From Pseudobutyrivibrio sp. (GTDB lineage: Bacteria > Bacillota > Clostridia > Lachnospirales > Lachnospiraceae), in contig NZ_SVEV01000001.1 of the NCBI RefSeq assembly GCF_015057185.1, positions 62,001 through 126,000 of the forward strand: a DNA stretch of 64,000 nt, given 5' to 3'. The notes under the pieces are model-generated. The model worked only from the letters and a program-made list of their open reading frames with translations, was not told the origin of the DNA and did not search any database. Shown in pieces: positions 1 to 8,299 of the stretch. The position numbers and the translations under genes were made by a program. The number at the start of each line of letters is the position of its first letter. Position 1 is the stretch's first letter.

Positions 1-246
1 AGCTTTCACAAGATTGATGGAAAGCATGAGGATTCAAAAACTTTATATGGTGGCTTGATTGCAGTAGCAAGAGATGGAGCTCTTATGGAGAGTGATGTAG
101 CACTTGAGGTTTATGGAAATATACTGATAAATGCTGGGGGAAAGCTGTTTTGCAAAGTAATAGATAAACAGGATGATAGATATGTGTTACAATATACTTC
201 AATTCCTACTGGTTATGCGGCTTGGTTAAAGAATACAAATATATAG
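1..246 (+). CDS. C-terminal fragment of an unidentified protein (5' end outside window)
   Basis: The reading frame is open from base 1 to a TAG at 244-246 and gives 81 residues, so this is the 3' end of a longer gene. An internal TTG or ATG could be taken as a start, but none has a ribosome binding site. The fragment is soluble, of mixed alpha/beta character, and ends in LKNTNI. I do not recognise the family with confidence; the tail has some feel of a small accessory domain behind a signalling or cyclase-type protein, but that is a guess. It lies directly upstream of the rpsO promoter with no clear terminator between them. Confidence 0.6.
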   Translation, partial: SFHKIDGKHEDSKTLYGGLIAVARDGALMESDVALEVYGNILINAGGKLFCKVIDKQDDRYVLQYTSIPTGYAAWLKNTNI

Positions 247-274
247 AAAAAGTGTGAAACAATCAATTACTTTA

Positions 275-303
275 TTTACAATAAATTTATACTGTGATAT
301 CAT
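275..303 (+). promoter_or_regulatory. Candidate sigma-A promoter of rpsO
   Basis: The -35 element TTTACA (275-280) and the -10 element TATCAT (298-303) are separated by exactly 17 bases. A start near 309-311 would give an rpsO leader of about 80 nt, which holds the paired structure listed separately. This is inferred from consensus matching only. Confidence 0.5.
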
Positions 304-308
304 ATTTC

Positions 309-367
309 AGGTATTTATTTTACTGTAACTCAGGTCTTGGACACTCCGACCTTTACCTTAGTTGCAG
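309..367 (+). promoter_or_regulatory. Structured rpsO leader (candidate S15 autoregulatory element)
   Basis: An outer stem CTGTAACT (323-330) pairs with AGTTGCAG (360-367) through one G-U. It encloses a nested hairpin: AGGTC (332-336) with GACCT (348-352), and GGA (339-341) with TCC (345-347). A competing pairing of AGGTA (309-313) with TACCT (354-358) is possible. S15 is known to bind structured leaders of its own mRNA in several bacteria, so autogenous control is a reasonable inference. The Shine-Dalgarno sequence lies just beyond at 381-385. Confidence 0.45.
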
Positions 368-392
368 CTTATTCAAAAAAGGAGGAATCAAA

Positions 393-659
393 ATGATTAC
401 AAAAGAGAAGAAGCAGGCTATTATCAATGAGTACGCTAGAACAGCTGGTGACACAGGTTCTCCAGAGGTTCAGGTTGCAGTTCTTACAGCTCGTATTTCA
501 GAGCTTACAGAGCACCTTAAGGCAAACCCAGGTGATCATCATTCACGTAGAGGTATGATGAAGATGGTTGGTAAGAGAAGAAACCTTCTTGCTTACCTTA
601 AGAACACAGACATTGAGAGATATCGTTCAATTATTGAGCGTCTTGGCTTAAGAAAGTAA
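393..659 (+). CDS. rpsO: 30S ribosomal protein S15
   Basis: This primary 16S rRNA-binding protein of the small-subunit platform organises the central domain during assembly. The 88-residue product matches the family length and carries the typical [11 protein letters not shown], LTxHLK, DHHSRRG and KRRNLLAYL blocks. A longer in-frame reading begins at 294, but the ATG at 393 is preceded by a strong AAGGAGG at 380-386 and starts the protein as MITKEKKQ, as in other S15 proteins. The gene is followed by a hairpin terminator and then pnp, the usual rpsO-pnp order. Confidence 0.97.
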   Translation: MITKEKKQAIINEYARTAGDTGSPEVQVAVLTARISELTEHLKANPGDHHSRRGMMKMVGKRRNLLAYLKNTDIERYRSIIERLGLRK

Positions 660-666
660 TCTATAG

Positions 667-695
667 GAGCGGAGTGTATTCTCCGCTCATTTTTC
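667..695 (+). terminator. Rho-independent terminator after rpsO
   Basis: GAGCGGAG (667-674) pairs perfectly with CTCCGCTC (681-688) around a 6-base loop and is followed by a T-run. It probably makes rpsO and pnp partly independent units. Confidence 0.85.
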
Positions 696-719
696 TATTA
701 ATTAGTTTTCAAGCTCAAT

Positions 720-794
720 CCGAAGCCACTGAATTTGTTAGCGAAAGGCTTCTATGGCTGGTTTTGATGTTCGCTTCATTTTCAGTAGTTTCGG
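720..794 (+). promoter_or_regulatory. Long hairpin in the pnp 5' leader (candidate PNPase/RNase autoregulatory target)
   Basis: CCGAAGCCACTGAA (720-733) pairs with TTCAGTAGTTTCGG (781-794), giving 14 positions with one G-U and one mismatch. Inside it, GCGAA (741-745) pairs with TTCGC (770-774). In E. coli a long leader stem of pnp is cut by RNase III and then destabilised by PNPase itself. A comparable fold here suggests analogous autocontrol, which is inference. Confidence 0.5.
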
Positions 795-832
795 GTTAGT
801 GCTTAAATATATAAAATATTAAGGAGAAAACC

Positions 833-2914
833 ATGAAGACATTTACAATGGATTTAGCTGGTAGAACACTCCGTGTTGATATCGGCAGGGTTGCAGCTCA
901 GGCTAATGGGGCAGCATTTATTCAGTATGGTGATACAACAGTTCTTTCAACTGCTACAGCATCTGATAAGCCACGTGATGGAATCGATTTCTTCCCACTT
1001 TCAGTTGAATTTGAGGAGAAGACTTATGCAGTAGGTAAGATTCCTGGTGGATTTAATAAGAGAGAGGGTAAGGCATCAGAGAATTCTGTACTTACTTCGC
1101 GTGTTATCGATAGACCTATGCGTCCACTTTTTCCAAAGGATTATCGTAACGACGTAACACTTAACAATATGGTAATGGCAGTAGATCCACAGTGCCGTCC
1201 AGAGCTTGTTGCTATGCTCGGTGCAGCTATTGCTACTTGCATTTCAGATATTCCTTTTGATGGCCCATGTGCTATGACACAGATGGGTATGATTGATGGT
1301 GAGTTTATTGTTAACCCATCACAGGAGCAGTGGGACAAGGGCGACCTTAAGCTTACTGTTGCATCTACAAAAGAAAAGGTTATCATGATTGAGGCTGGCG
1401 CTAATATCATCCCTGAGGACAAGATGATTGAAGCTATCTACAAGTGTCATGATGTTAACCAGACAGTTATCGCTTTTATCGAGCAGATGGTTGCTGAGTG
1501 CGGTAAACCAAAGCATGAATATACATCATGCGCTATTCCTGAGGAGCTCTTCGCAAAGATGAAGGAAATCGTTACTCCTGAGGAGATGGAAGGTGCTGTA
1601 TTTACTGATGAAAAGCAGGTTCGTGAAGAGAACATTCGTCAGATTACAGAGCGTCTCGAAGAAGCATTTGCTGATAACGAAGAATGGCTTGCAGTTTTAG
1701 GTGAGGCTATTTATCAGTATGAGAAGAAAACAGTTCGTAAGATGATTCTTAAGGATCACAAGCGTCCAGATGGTCGTGAGATTACACAGATTCGTCCACT
1801 TGCAGCTGAGGTTGATATTATTCCTAGAGTTCATGGTTCATCTATGTTTACTCGTGGACAAACACAGATTTGTGATGTAGTTACACTTGCACCTCTTTCA
1901 GAGGCTCAGAAGATTGATGGTCTTGATCCATTTGTAACTGAGAAGAGATATATGCACCACTATAATTTCCCTGCATATTCTGTAGGTGAGACAAAGCCTT
2001 CACGTGGTCCAGGACGTCGTGAAATCGGTCATGGTGCACTTGCTGAGAGAGCACTTCTTCCAGTACTTCCATCACCAGAGGAGTTCCCTTATGCTATTCG
2101 TGCTGTATCTGAGACTTTTGAGTCTAACGGATCTACATCAATGGCGTCTACATGTGCTTCATGTATGTCATTAATGGCAGCTGGTGTTCCTATCAAGGCT
2201 ATGGTCGCTGGTATTTCTTGTGGTCTTGTTACAGGAGATACAGATGATGATTTCGTACTTCTTACAGATATTCAGGGTCTTGAGGACTTCTTCGGAGATA
2301 TGGACTTCAAGGTTACTGGTACTAAGGAAGGTATTACAGCTATCCAGATGGATATTAAAATTCACGGTCTTACACGTCCGATCGTTGAGGGCGCTATTGC
2401 TAGATGTCGTGAAGCTAGATTATTCATTATGGACAACTGCATGAGCAAAGCAATCGCTGAGCCACGTAAGCAGGTTGGCGAATATGCACCAAAGATCATT
2501 CAGCTTTCTATTGACCCTGAAAAGATTGGTGATGTAGTTGGACAGAGAGGAAAGACTATCAACGAAATCATTGCTAGATGTGATGTTAAAATCGATATTA
2601 CTGATGATGGCAATGTTTCGATTTGCGGTACAGATGCTGCAAAGATGGAAGAAGCTAAGAGAATGATCGAAATCATTACAACAGATTTCGAAAAGGATCA
2701 GATTCTTACAGGTAAGGTCGTTAGCATCAAGGAATTCGGCGCATTCGTTGAGTTTGCTCCAGGCAAAGAAGGAATGGTACACATTTCTAAGATTGCTAAG
2801 GAAAGAATTGATAGAGTGGAAGATGTTCTTACTCTTGGTGATACTGTTAAGGTTATTTGCCTTGGCAAGGACAAGATGGGACGTATTAGCTTCTCAATCA
2901 AGGATGTTCAGTAA
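833..2914 (+). CDS. pnp: Polyribonucleotide nucleotidyltransferase (PNPase)
   Basis: PNPase is a phosphorolytic 3'-5' exoribonuclease that releases nucleoside diphosphates and acts as a trimer in mRNA turnover. The 693-residue product shows two RNase PH-like halves (the second includes GRREIGHGALAERAL), a KH domain with GQRGKTI near residues 555-615, and a C-terminal S1 domain. The length is normal. The ATG follows AAGGAG at 820-825. The gene comes after rpsO as in most bacteria, and the upstream hairpin at 720-794 could mediate autoregulation. It ends before a strong hairpin terminator. Confidence 0.98.
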   Translation: MKTFTMDLAGRTLRVDIGRVAAQANGAAFIQYGDTTVLSTATASDKPRDGIDFFPLSVEFEEKTYAVGKIPGGFNKREGKASENSVLTSRVIDRPMRPLFPKDYRNDVTLNNMVMAVDPQCRPELVAMLGAAIATCISDIPFDGPCAMTQMGMIDGEFIVNPSQEQWDKGDLKLTVASTKEKVIMIEAGANIIPEDKMIEAIYKCHDVNQTVIAFIEQMVAECGKPKHEYTSCAIPEELFAKMKEIVTPEEMEGAVFTDEKQVREENIRQITERLEEAFADNEEWLAVLGEAIYQYEKKTVRKMILKDHKRPDGREITQIRPLAAEVDIIPRVHGSSMFTRGQTQICDVVTLAPLSEAQKIDGLDPFVTEKRYMHHYNFPAYSVGETKPSRGPGRREIGHGALAERALLPVLPSPEEFPYAIRAVSETFESNGSTSMASTCASCMSLMAAGVPIKAMVAGISCGLVTGDTDDDFVLLTDIQGLEDFFGDMDFKVTGTKEGITAIQMDIKIHGLTRPIVEGAIARCREARLFIMDNCMSKAIAEPRKQVGEYAPKIIQLSIDPEKIGDVVGQRGKTINEIIARCDVKIDITDDGNVSICGTDAAKMEEAKRMIEIITTDFEKDQILTGKVVSIKEFGAFVEFAPGKEGMVHISKIAKERIDRVEDVLTLGDTVKVICLGKDKMGRISFSIKDVQ

Positions 2915-2932
2915 TTAACTAGATTAATAAAT

Positions 2933-2963
2933 GCGCCTGGCAGTTCTGTCAGGCGCTATTTTT
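2933..2963 (+). terminator. Rho-independent terminator after pnp
   Basis: GCGCCTG (2933-2939) pairs with CAGGCGC (2950-2956), followed by TATTTTTA. It separates pnp from the ABC-F gene. Confidence 0.8.
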
Positions 2964-2977
2964 AGGATAAGTACAAT

Positions 2978-4882
2978 ATGCTATTAAACGTTTCACACTT
3001 ATATAAATCATTTGGAGAAGACAGCATCATAAAGGATGCCACTTTTACGGTAGACGAAGGCTCTAAAGTAGCCATCGTCGGTAACAACGGCACAGGAAAA
3101 TCAACATTACTTAAAATCATTATTGGTGATTTGCCTGCTGATGATGGTGAGGTTACTCTAAAAAAAGATGCTACAATTGGATACTTGGCTCAGTACCAAG
3201 AGGATGCTTTCGGAAGCAATATTCTTGATACTGTATTGTCAGCTAGAGAAGATTTGCTTTCCATGGAAAAAAAGCTTTCTGAAATGGAACAACAAATGAA
3301 TAGTCTAGATCATTCTGAAATGGATGCATTTATGGAAAATTATCATAAGCTTCAGCATCAGTTTGATATAAATGGTGGCTATACATTTCGTTCTGAAGCT
3401 GTAGGTATTCTTAAAGGCTTAGGATTTGAACAGGAAGACTTTGAAAAAGGCATGAATGAGCTTTCTGGTGGTCAAAAAACCAGAGTTAGTCTTGGTAGAC
3501 TACTTGCATCATCGCCTGATTTGCTTCTGCTGGATGAGCCTATTAACCACTTAGATTTAAAATCAATTATGTGGTTGGAAGGATACCTTTCAGGCTATAA
3601 AGGGTCGGTAATAATTGTTGCACATGATAGATATTTCTTAGATAAGATAGCTGATCATATAGTAGATTTATCCTATGGTAAAACTACAGTTTACACAGGA
3701 AACTACACAGCCTTTGTTGCTCAAAAAGAAATCAATCAGCTTTCATACGAACGCAGCTATGAGAAACAACAAAAAGAAATAGAACATCAAAAGGCGGTTA
3801 TTGAAAAGCTTCAGTCTTTTAATAGAGAAAAATCAATTAAAAGAGCAGAAAGCCGAAAAAAGACTCTTGATAAAATGGAGATAATGGATGCTCCTGATAA
3901 AGAAATGCCTAAAATGCGCCTTACACTTGAAATTGAAAAGGAAAGTGGAAAGGACGTATTGGACTTTTCTCATGTGACTAAATCATATGATGATAAAAAC
4001 ATTTTTACAGATTTATCCTTTGAGGTTCATAAAGGGGATAGAATAGCAATTCTTGGAGATAATGGCACAGGCAAAACAACTATTCTAAAATGTATAAATG
4101 GTCTTACAGATTTTGAATCTGGAGAAATCAGATTTGGATCTAACGTTACAGTTGGATATTATGACCAGGAACAGCAGGGGCTTACTGAAACAAATACTAT
4201 TTTTAGTGAGCTTCATGATGCTTATCCTTTCTTAACTGAGACTAAGGTTCGCAATACTCTGGCAGCATTTATGTTTACCGAAGATGATGTGTTCAAGAGA
4301 ATCAAGGATTTATCCGGTGGTGAACGTGGTCGTGTTTCCCTTGCAAAGCTTATGCTTTCAAAGTCTAACCTATTAATTCTCGATGAGCCTACTAACCATT
4401 TGGATATGGACTCGAAGCTCATGCTAGAAGAAGCTTTAAATAACTTTGACGGCACGTTGCTTTATGTAAGTCATGACAGATATTTTGTTAACAAAACCGC
4501 TAATACCATATTGGAGCTTACATCTTCAGGATTGACTAAATATCTTGGCAATTACGATGATTATATAGCAAAGAAAGAACAGCTATATGGAACGGTGAGT
4601 GAGGATGCTTCTTCTAAGTCTGCTGAAGTAACAGCTGCAAAGCTTGATTTTAAAGAGCAGAAGCGTATAGAGGCAGAGAAGAGAAAGCTTCAAAATAAGA
4701 TTTCTAAAATCGAAGAAGAAATCGAATCTTTGGAAGAAAAGAAGGCAGCAATTGATGAAGAGTTTCTTAAACCAGAGAATATGGTAAACTCTGCAAAGCT
4801 TAATGAACTTACAGCGGAACAGAATAAAATAAACGTAAGACTTGAAGAACTGTATGATCAGTGGGGATTGTTAAATCCTTGA
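2978..4882 (+). CDS. ABC-F family ATPase (ribosome-associated, YdiF/Uup type)
   Basis: This is a soluble protein with two ABC ATPase domains and no membrane part. ABC-F proteins bind the ribosomal E site and rescue or regulate stalled translation; some give antibiotic protection. The 634 residues carry Walker A GNNGTGKST and signature LSGGQ in domain 1, an interdomain linker rich in Lys/Glu, then GDNGTGKTT and LSGGE in domain 2. A charged coiled coil of about 90 residues ends the protein. Domain 1 has DEPINHLD where the family usually has DEPTNHLD; domain 2 keeps the Thr. No resistance function can be assigned from sequence alone. Confidence 0.9.
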   Translation: MLLNVSHLYKSFGEDSIIKDATFTVDEGSKVAIVGNNGTGKSTLLKIIIGDLPADDGEVTLKKDATIGYLAQYQEDAFGSNILDTVLSAREDLLSMEKKLSEMEQQMNSLDHSEMDAFMENYHKLQHQFDINGGYTFRSEAVGILKGLGFEQEDFEKGMNELSGGQKTRVSLGRLLASSPDLLLLDEPINHLDLKSIMWLEGYLSGYKGSVIIVAHDRYFLDKIADHIVDLSYGKTTVYTGNYTAFVAQKEINQLSYERSYEKQQKEIEHQKAVIEKLQSFNREKSIKRAESRKKTLDKMEIMDAPDKEMPKMRLTLEIEKESGKDVLDFSHVTKSYDDKNIFTDLSFEVHKGDRIAILGDNGTGKTTILKCINGLTDFESGEIRFGSNVTVGYYDQEQQGLTETNTIFSELHDAYPFLTETKVRNTLAAFMFTEDDVFKRIKDLSGGERGRVSLAKLMLSKSNLLILDEPTNHLDMDSKLMLEEALNNFDGTLLYVSHDRYFVNKTANTILELTSSGLTKYLGNYDDYIAKKEQLYGTVSEDASSKSAEVTAAKLDFKEQKRIEAEKRKLQNKISKIEEEIESLEEKKAAIDEEFLKPENMVNSAKLNELTAEQNKINVRLEELYDQWGLLNP

Positions 4883-4942
4883 CAAGATATTACACAGATT
4901 TTATAATTAGGACATAGATTACTTGTTTAGGAGGCGTTTGCT

Positions 4943-5575
4943 TTGGATAAGAAGATATCACAGGCTGTTATTAGACGATTGCCTAGGTACTATAGATATT
5001 TAGGAGAATTATTGGATGATGGTGTTGAACGTATTTCATCTAATGATTTGAGCAAGAGAATGCATGTTACAGCTTCTCAAATTAGACAGGATTTAAATAA
5101 TTTTGGTGGCTTCGGTCAGCAGGGATATGGCTATAATGTACAGTATTTACATGATGAGATTGGCAATATTCTTGGTGTTAATGACGTACATAACGTTATT
5201 GTTATTGGTGCAGGTAATCTTGGTCAGGCTATCGCAGGATATGTCAAATTCGAAAGAGTTGGCTTTAAAATTATTGGCCTTTTCGATGTTAATCCTGAGC
5301 TTAAGGGCAAAATGGTAAGAGATTTACCAATTCAGATGCTTGATGATTTGCCTGATTTTATCAAGGAAAATAATGTAGAAATCGCTGCGCTTACATTGCC
5401 TAAGTCAAATGCAAAGGCTACAGCTTTAAAGCTTGTTTCACTTGGTGTACATGCGATTTGGAATTTTGCACACGTTGATTTAGATGATATTCCTGATACT
5501 GTAATTGAGAATGTTCATCTTTCTGATAGTTTGATGCAATTATCTTATAATATTACTCAGCACAATAATAAGTAG
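4943..5575 (+). CDS. rex: Redox-sensing transcriptional repressor Rex
   Basis: Rex is a homodimeric repressor that senses the NADH/NAD+ ratio and controls fermentation and redox genes in Firmicutes. The 210-residue product has an N-terminal winged helix and a Rossmann NAD(H)-binding domain with VIGAGNLGQAI near residues 86-97; family length is about 210. The start is TTG at 4943, supported by AGGAGG at 4929-4934 with 8-nt spacing; no ATG nearby fits. It is followed 8 bases later by an unknown coiled-coil gene, probably co-transcribed. Confidence 0.95.
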   Translation: MDKKISQAVIRRLPRYYRYLGELLDDGVERISSNDLSKRMHVTASQIRQDLNNFGGFGQQGYGYNVQYLHDEIGNILGVNDVHNVIVIGAGNLGQAIAGYVKFERVGFKIIGLFDVNPELKGKMVRDLPIQMLDDLPDFIKENNVEIAALTLPKSNAKATALKLVSLGVHAIWNFAHVDLDDIPDTVIENVHLSDSLMQLSYNITQHNNK

Positions 5576-5583
5576 GTGTTGTT

Positions 5584-6363
5584 ATGGGGGAGCGAGATTT
5601 TTCTGGAGCTTTATCAAAAATAAAAGTTCCTATGTTGATATTAGATCAAAAATGGCACAGGCTATTTGCCTTGGGTGGCAAACCTGATGTTGTCAAAGAA
5701 TTAGAGAGCAAGGAAAGCGATTTGTTAAAACGCGAAGCTGAGCTCAAAAAAGAACTCAAAGACCTTAAAAAGGTTAAAGAAACTCTTATGGCTTCTGTTA
5801 TGTCAAATATGGAAGGCACTTCGGATTTGGTTTCTAAGAAGCTTGATGAGGATAAGCGCTTACTAGAAGAATGTAAACAAAGAATTGAATCAGCAGAGGA
5901 CGAATTAAAGGATTTACCTTCGGTAACAGAGGATACAAATAGAGAGCTTATGATGGCTACTATGGATTTTTGTTATGACAAGCTCAGAACAAATTCTCAA
6001 GAAGCTGAGGAAATTACTAACTGGATTAAGGATATTAGAGTTCAGCTCAAGAAAAACGTTATCAGAAAGCATAATAGAGAAATAAATAATAAAGAGATTT
6101 ATTCTTATATGCATGACGTTTTTGGTATGGAGGTTCTTAATTTATTTGACCTTCAAAATGAAGACTTTTATTTGGGCATTGCAGATGACAAACCTGAAGA
6201 TAAACAAAATGCCGAATCAAAAGAAAAGGCTTCGGACTTATCAAACGTTAATTTAGAGGATGTAGATTTGGATGCAATCGCTAAAGAAACAAAAGAAGTT
6301 AAAGAAGATGATTCGGAAGAAAATATCTCAGAAGAAGCAGCTGTTGCCGATAAATCTGAATAA
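5584..6363 (+). CDS. Hypothetical coiled-coil protein downstream of rex
   Basis: The 259-residue product has no signal peptide or membrane segment. Residues about 35-110 are a Lys/Glu/Leu-rich coiled coil, the middle (about 120-195) is mixed helix, and the tail from about residue 200 is a highly acidic, probably disordered stretch. I recognise no enzyme motif. It starts with ATG eight bases after rex in what looks like a two-gene unit, ending at a terminator. Co-expression with rex does not establish a redox role; a structural or scaffold function is only a possibility. Confidence 0.75.
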   Translation: MGERDFSGALSKIKVPMLILDQKWHRLFALGGKPDVVKELESKESDLLKREAELKKELKDLKKVKETLMASVMSNMEGTSDLVSKKLDEDKRLLEECKQRIESAEDELKDLPSVTEDTNRELMMATMDFCYDKLRTNSQEAEEITNWIKDIRVQLKKNVIRKHNREINNKEIYSYMHDVFGMEVLNLFDLQNEDFYLGIADDKPEDKQNAESKEKASDLSNVNLEDVDLDAIAKETKEVKEDDSEENISEEAAVADKSE

Positions 6364-6376
6364 TCTATGAAATCTA

Positions 6377-6408
6377 AAGACTAAGCAGCATAATGCTTAG
6401 TCTTTTTT
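6377..6408 (+). terminator. Rho-independent terminator after the rex unit
   Basis: AAGACTAAGCA (6377-6387) pairs perfectly with TGCTTAGTCTT (6394-6404) and is followed by a T-run. It marks the end of the rex transcript. Confidence 0.9.
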
Positions 6409-6464
6409 CACGACATATGGTAAAATATATTGTGTCAACCACAAATAGTTGGAAAGGAGTAAGT

Positions 6465-7346
6465 ATGGAAGACGGGTCCAGTCCCTATGTAATTATTATT
6501 TTAGGTGTTTTAGCTTTTGTCGAGTTAATAATTATTTTTATTTTTTATAGGAAATCAAAACAGGCTGATGTTACAGAAGAGGATGTAATTTCTCTAGTTA
6601 ATGAGGGCCATGAAGACGGTAATATTCTTGCCTCTGAGGCAGCGATGATTCAAAATATTTTTGAATTCTCTGATACAGATGTAAAGGATATTATGACTCA
6701 TAGGAAAAATATAGTTGCTATTGATGGTGATTGGAGTCTTAGAGATACCATTACCTTTATTAATGAGCACAATATGAGTAGATATCCTGTGTATATTGAG
6801 GATTTAGACAATATCATTGGAATACTACATATCAAAGATATTCTTACATACTTTGACAAGGATATTGATAATGTAAAGATTAAAGATTTAAAAGATCTTA
6901 TGTCTGTGGCTGAGTTTGTGCCAGAAACCCACGGTATTAATACGTTATTTGCAAAAATGCAATCCAAAAAACGTCATATGGTGATAGTTTTGGATGAATA
7001 TGGTCAGGTATCTGGGTTATTATCACTAGAGGATATTCTTGAAGAAATCGTTGGTAATATCGAAGATGAACACGATGATGTGGAGACCTCTATAGAGGTT
7101 AGGCCAAATGATACTTTCATAATGGACGGAAGCACTACACTAGAGGAAGTAGAAGATTTAGTTGGTACCAAATTATCTGATGACTTTGAGACTCTTAACG
7201 GCTACCTGATTTCCCTCTATGGAAAGATTCCAGAAGACGGGAAAAGCTTTAAGTTAGAGGATGAAGACTTTGTTTTTTACATCAAAAATGTAACTGATAA
7301 GGTTATCGGAGAAGTTTTTGCTCGTAGGAAAAGTCACATTGAATAA
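6465..7346 (+). CDS. CBS-pair protein with CorC/HlyC-type C-terminal domain
   Basis: The 293-residue product has one N-terminal membrane helix (about residues 8-27), a paired CBS module (about 75-200, with VKDIMTHR and VLDEYGQVSGLLSLEDILEEIVG) and a C-terminal CorC/HlyC transporter-associated domain. Relatives (CorC, YfjD/HlyC group) take part in Mg2+/Co2+ efflux control or ion transport, but the four-helix DUF21 transporter core is absent here, so it is an accessory form. A longer in-frame reading begins at 6393 inside the preceding terminator; the ATG at 6465 behind GGAAAGGAG is the credible start. Confidence 0.88.
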   Translation: MEDGSSPYVIIILGVLAFVELIIIFIFYRKSKQADVTEEDVISLVNEGHEDGNILASEAAMIQNIFEFSDTDVKDIMTHRKNIVAIDGDWSLRDTITFINEHNMSRYPVYIEDLDNIIGILHIKDILTYFDKDIDNVKIKDLKDLMSVAEFVPETHGINTLFAKMQSKKRHMVIVLDEYGQVSGLLSLEDILEEIVGNIEDEHDDVETSIEVRPNDTFIMDGSTTLEEVEDLVGTKLSDDFETLNGYLISLYGKIPEDGKSFKLEDEDFVFYIKNVTDKVIGEVFARRKSHIE

Positions 7347-7405
7347 GTTATTATGATTTGATATAATTTTTTGAGATTTATTTTAGAAAAGAGGTAAATG
7401 ATTAT

Positions 7406-8134
7406 ATGTCAGGACATTCAAAATTTGCGAATATTAAACACAAAAAAGAAAAGAATGATGCTGCAAAAGGAAAGATTTTTACAATAATTGGTCGTGAAAT
7501 CGCTGTAGCTGTTAAGGAAGGCGGTCCAGACCCTAACAATAATTCAAAGCTTCGTGATGTAATCGCAAAAGCTAAATCAAATAACGTACCTAACGCTACC
7601 ATTGAAAATGGTATCAAAAAAGCTGCTGGTAACGTAGATTCTGTTAACTATGAGACAGTTACATATGAAGGATATGGTCCTAACGGTACAGCTATTATCG
7701 TAGACTGCTTAACAGATAATAGAAATCGTACAGCTGCTAACGTACGTAATGCATTTACAAAGGGTGGCGGAAGCATCGGTACTCCTGGTTGCGTTTCATT
7801 TATGTTCGATAATAAGGGACAGATTATCATCTCTAAAGAAGACTGCAGCATGGACGCTGATGATTTAATGATGATTGCTCTTGATGCAGGTGCTGAGGAT
7901 TTCTCAGAAGAAGATGATTGCTTTGAGATTTATACTGCTCCAGATGATTTCTCTGCAGTTAGAGAGGCACTTGAGGCTGAAAATATTCCTATGGCAGATG
8001 CTGAGGTAACTATGATTCCTCAGACATATGTTGAGCTTACAGATGAGCAGGATTTATACAAGATCAACAAGATTCTTGATCTTCTTGATGAGGATGATGA
8101 TGTACAGAATGTATATCATAACTGGGAAGAGTAA
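7406..8134 (+). CDS. YebC/PmpR family protein
   Basis: This is a three-domain protein of 242 residues, the usual family length, starting [14 protein letters not shown]. YebC relatives were annotated as transcription regulators. Recent work ties one group (YebC2/TACO1-like) to relief of ribosome stalling at proline-rich stretches. The sequence shows the conserved [21 protein letters not shown] turn ([15 protein letters not shown]) and an acidic C-terminus. It has its own ribosome site (GAGGT, 7391-7395) and is followed by a repeat-containing intergenic region before glgA. Confidence 0.95.
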   Translation: MSGHSKFANIKHKKEKNDAAKGKIFTIIGREIAVAVKEGGPDPNNNSKLRDVIAKAKSNNVPNATIENGIKKAAGNVDSVNYETVTYEGYGPNGTAIIVDCLTDNRNRTAANVRNAFTKGGGSIGTPGCVSFMFDNKGQIIISKEDCSMDADDLMMIALDAGAEDFSEEDDCFEIYTAPDDFSAVREALEAENIPMADAEVTMIPQTYVELTDEQDLYKINKILDLLDEDDDVQNVYHNWEE

Positions 8135-8144
8135 ATAGGAGGGG

Positions 8145-8223
8145 CCCAAGCTTGCTTGGGAGGAACCTGTTTACCACAACCCACTCTCTTTTTTGCGTAG
8201 CAAAAATCTTAAATGAGTGGGTT
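8145..8223 (+). terminator. Tandem hairpins after yebC, probable terminator
   Basis: CCCAAGC (8145-8151) pairs with GCTTGGG (8154-8160). A second, larger fold joins AACCCACTC (8178-8186) to GAGTGGGTT (8215-8223), with an inner stem TTTTGC/GCAAAA. T residues follow at 8222-8225. It probably ends the yebC transcript. Confidence 0.6.
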
Positions 8224-8266
8224 TTCCCGTGGGTTTTCCCGCGAGTCTTCCCGCGGGTTTTCCTGG
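8219..8266 (+). repeat. Four-copy 12-bp tandem repeat between yebC and glgA
   Basis: Four consecutive 12-mers are GGGTTTTCCCGT, GGGTTTTCCCGC, GAGTCTTCCCGC and GGGTTTTCCTGG. The array begins in the 3' arm of the terminator hairpin and ends about 30 bases before the glgA start. Its function is unknown. Confidence 0.8.
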
Positions 8267-8299
8267 AAAAAACACAATAAATAATTGAGGGGTTTAATG

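Noticed and set aside
2420..2782. A 120-codon minus-strand open frame within pnp
   Set aside because: It is a shadow of the highly conserved pnp coding sequence.
5103..5318. A 71-codon plus-strand frame inside rex
   Set aside because: It is an out-of-frame shadow of rex with a hydrophobic but motif-free product.
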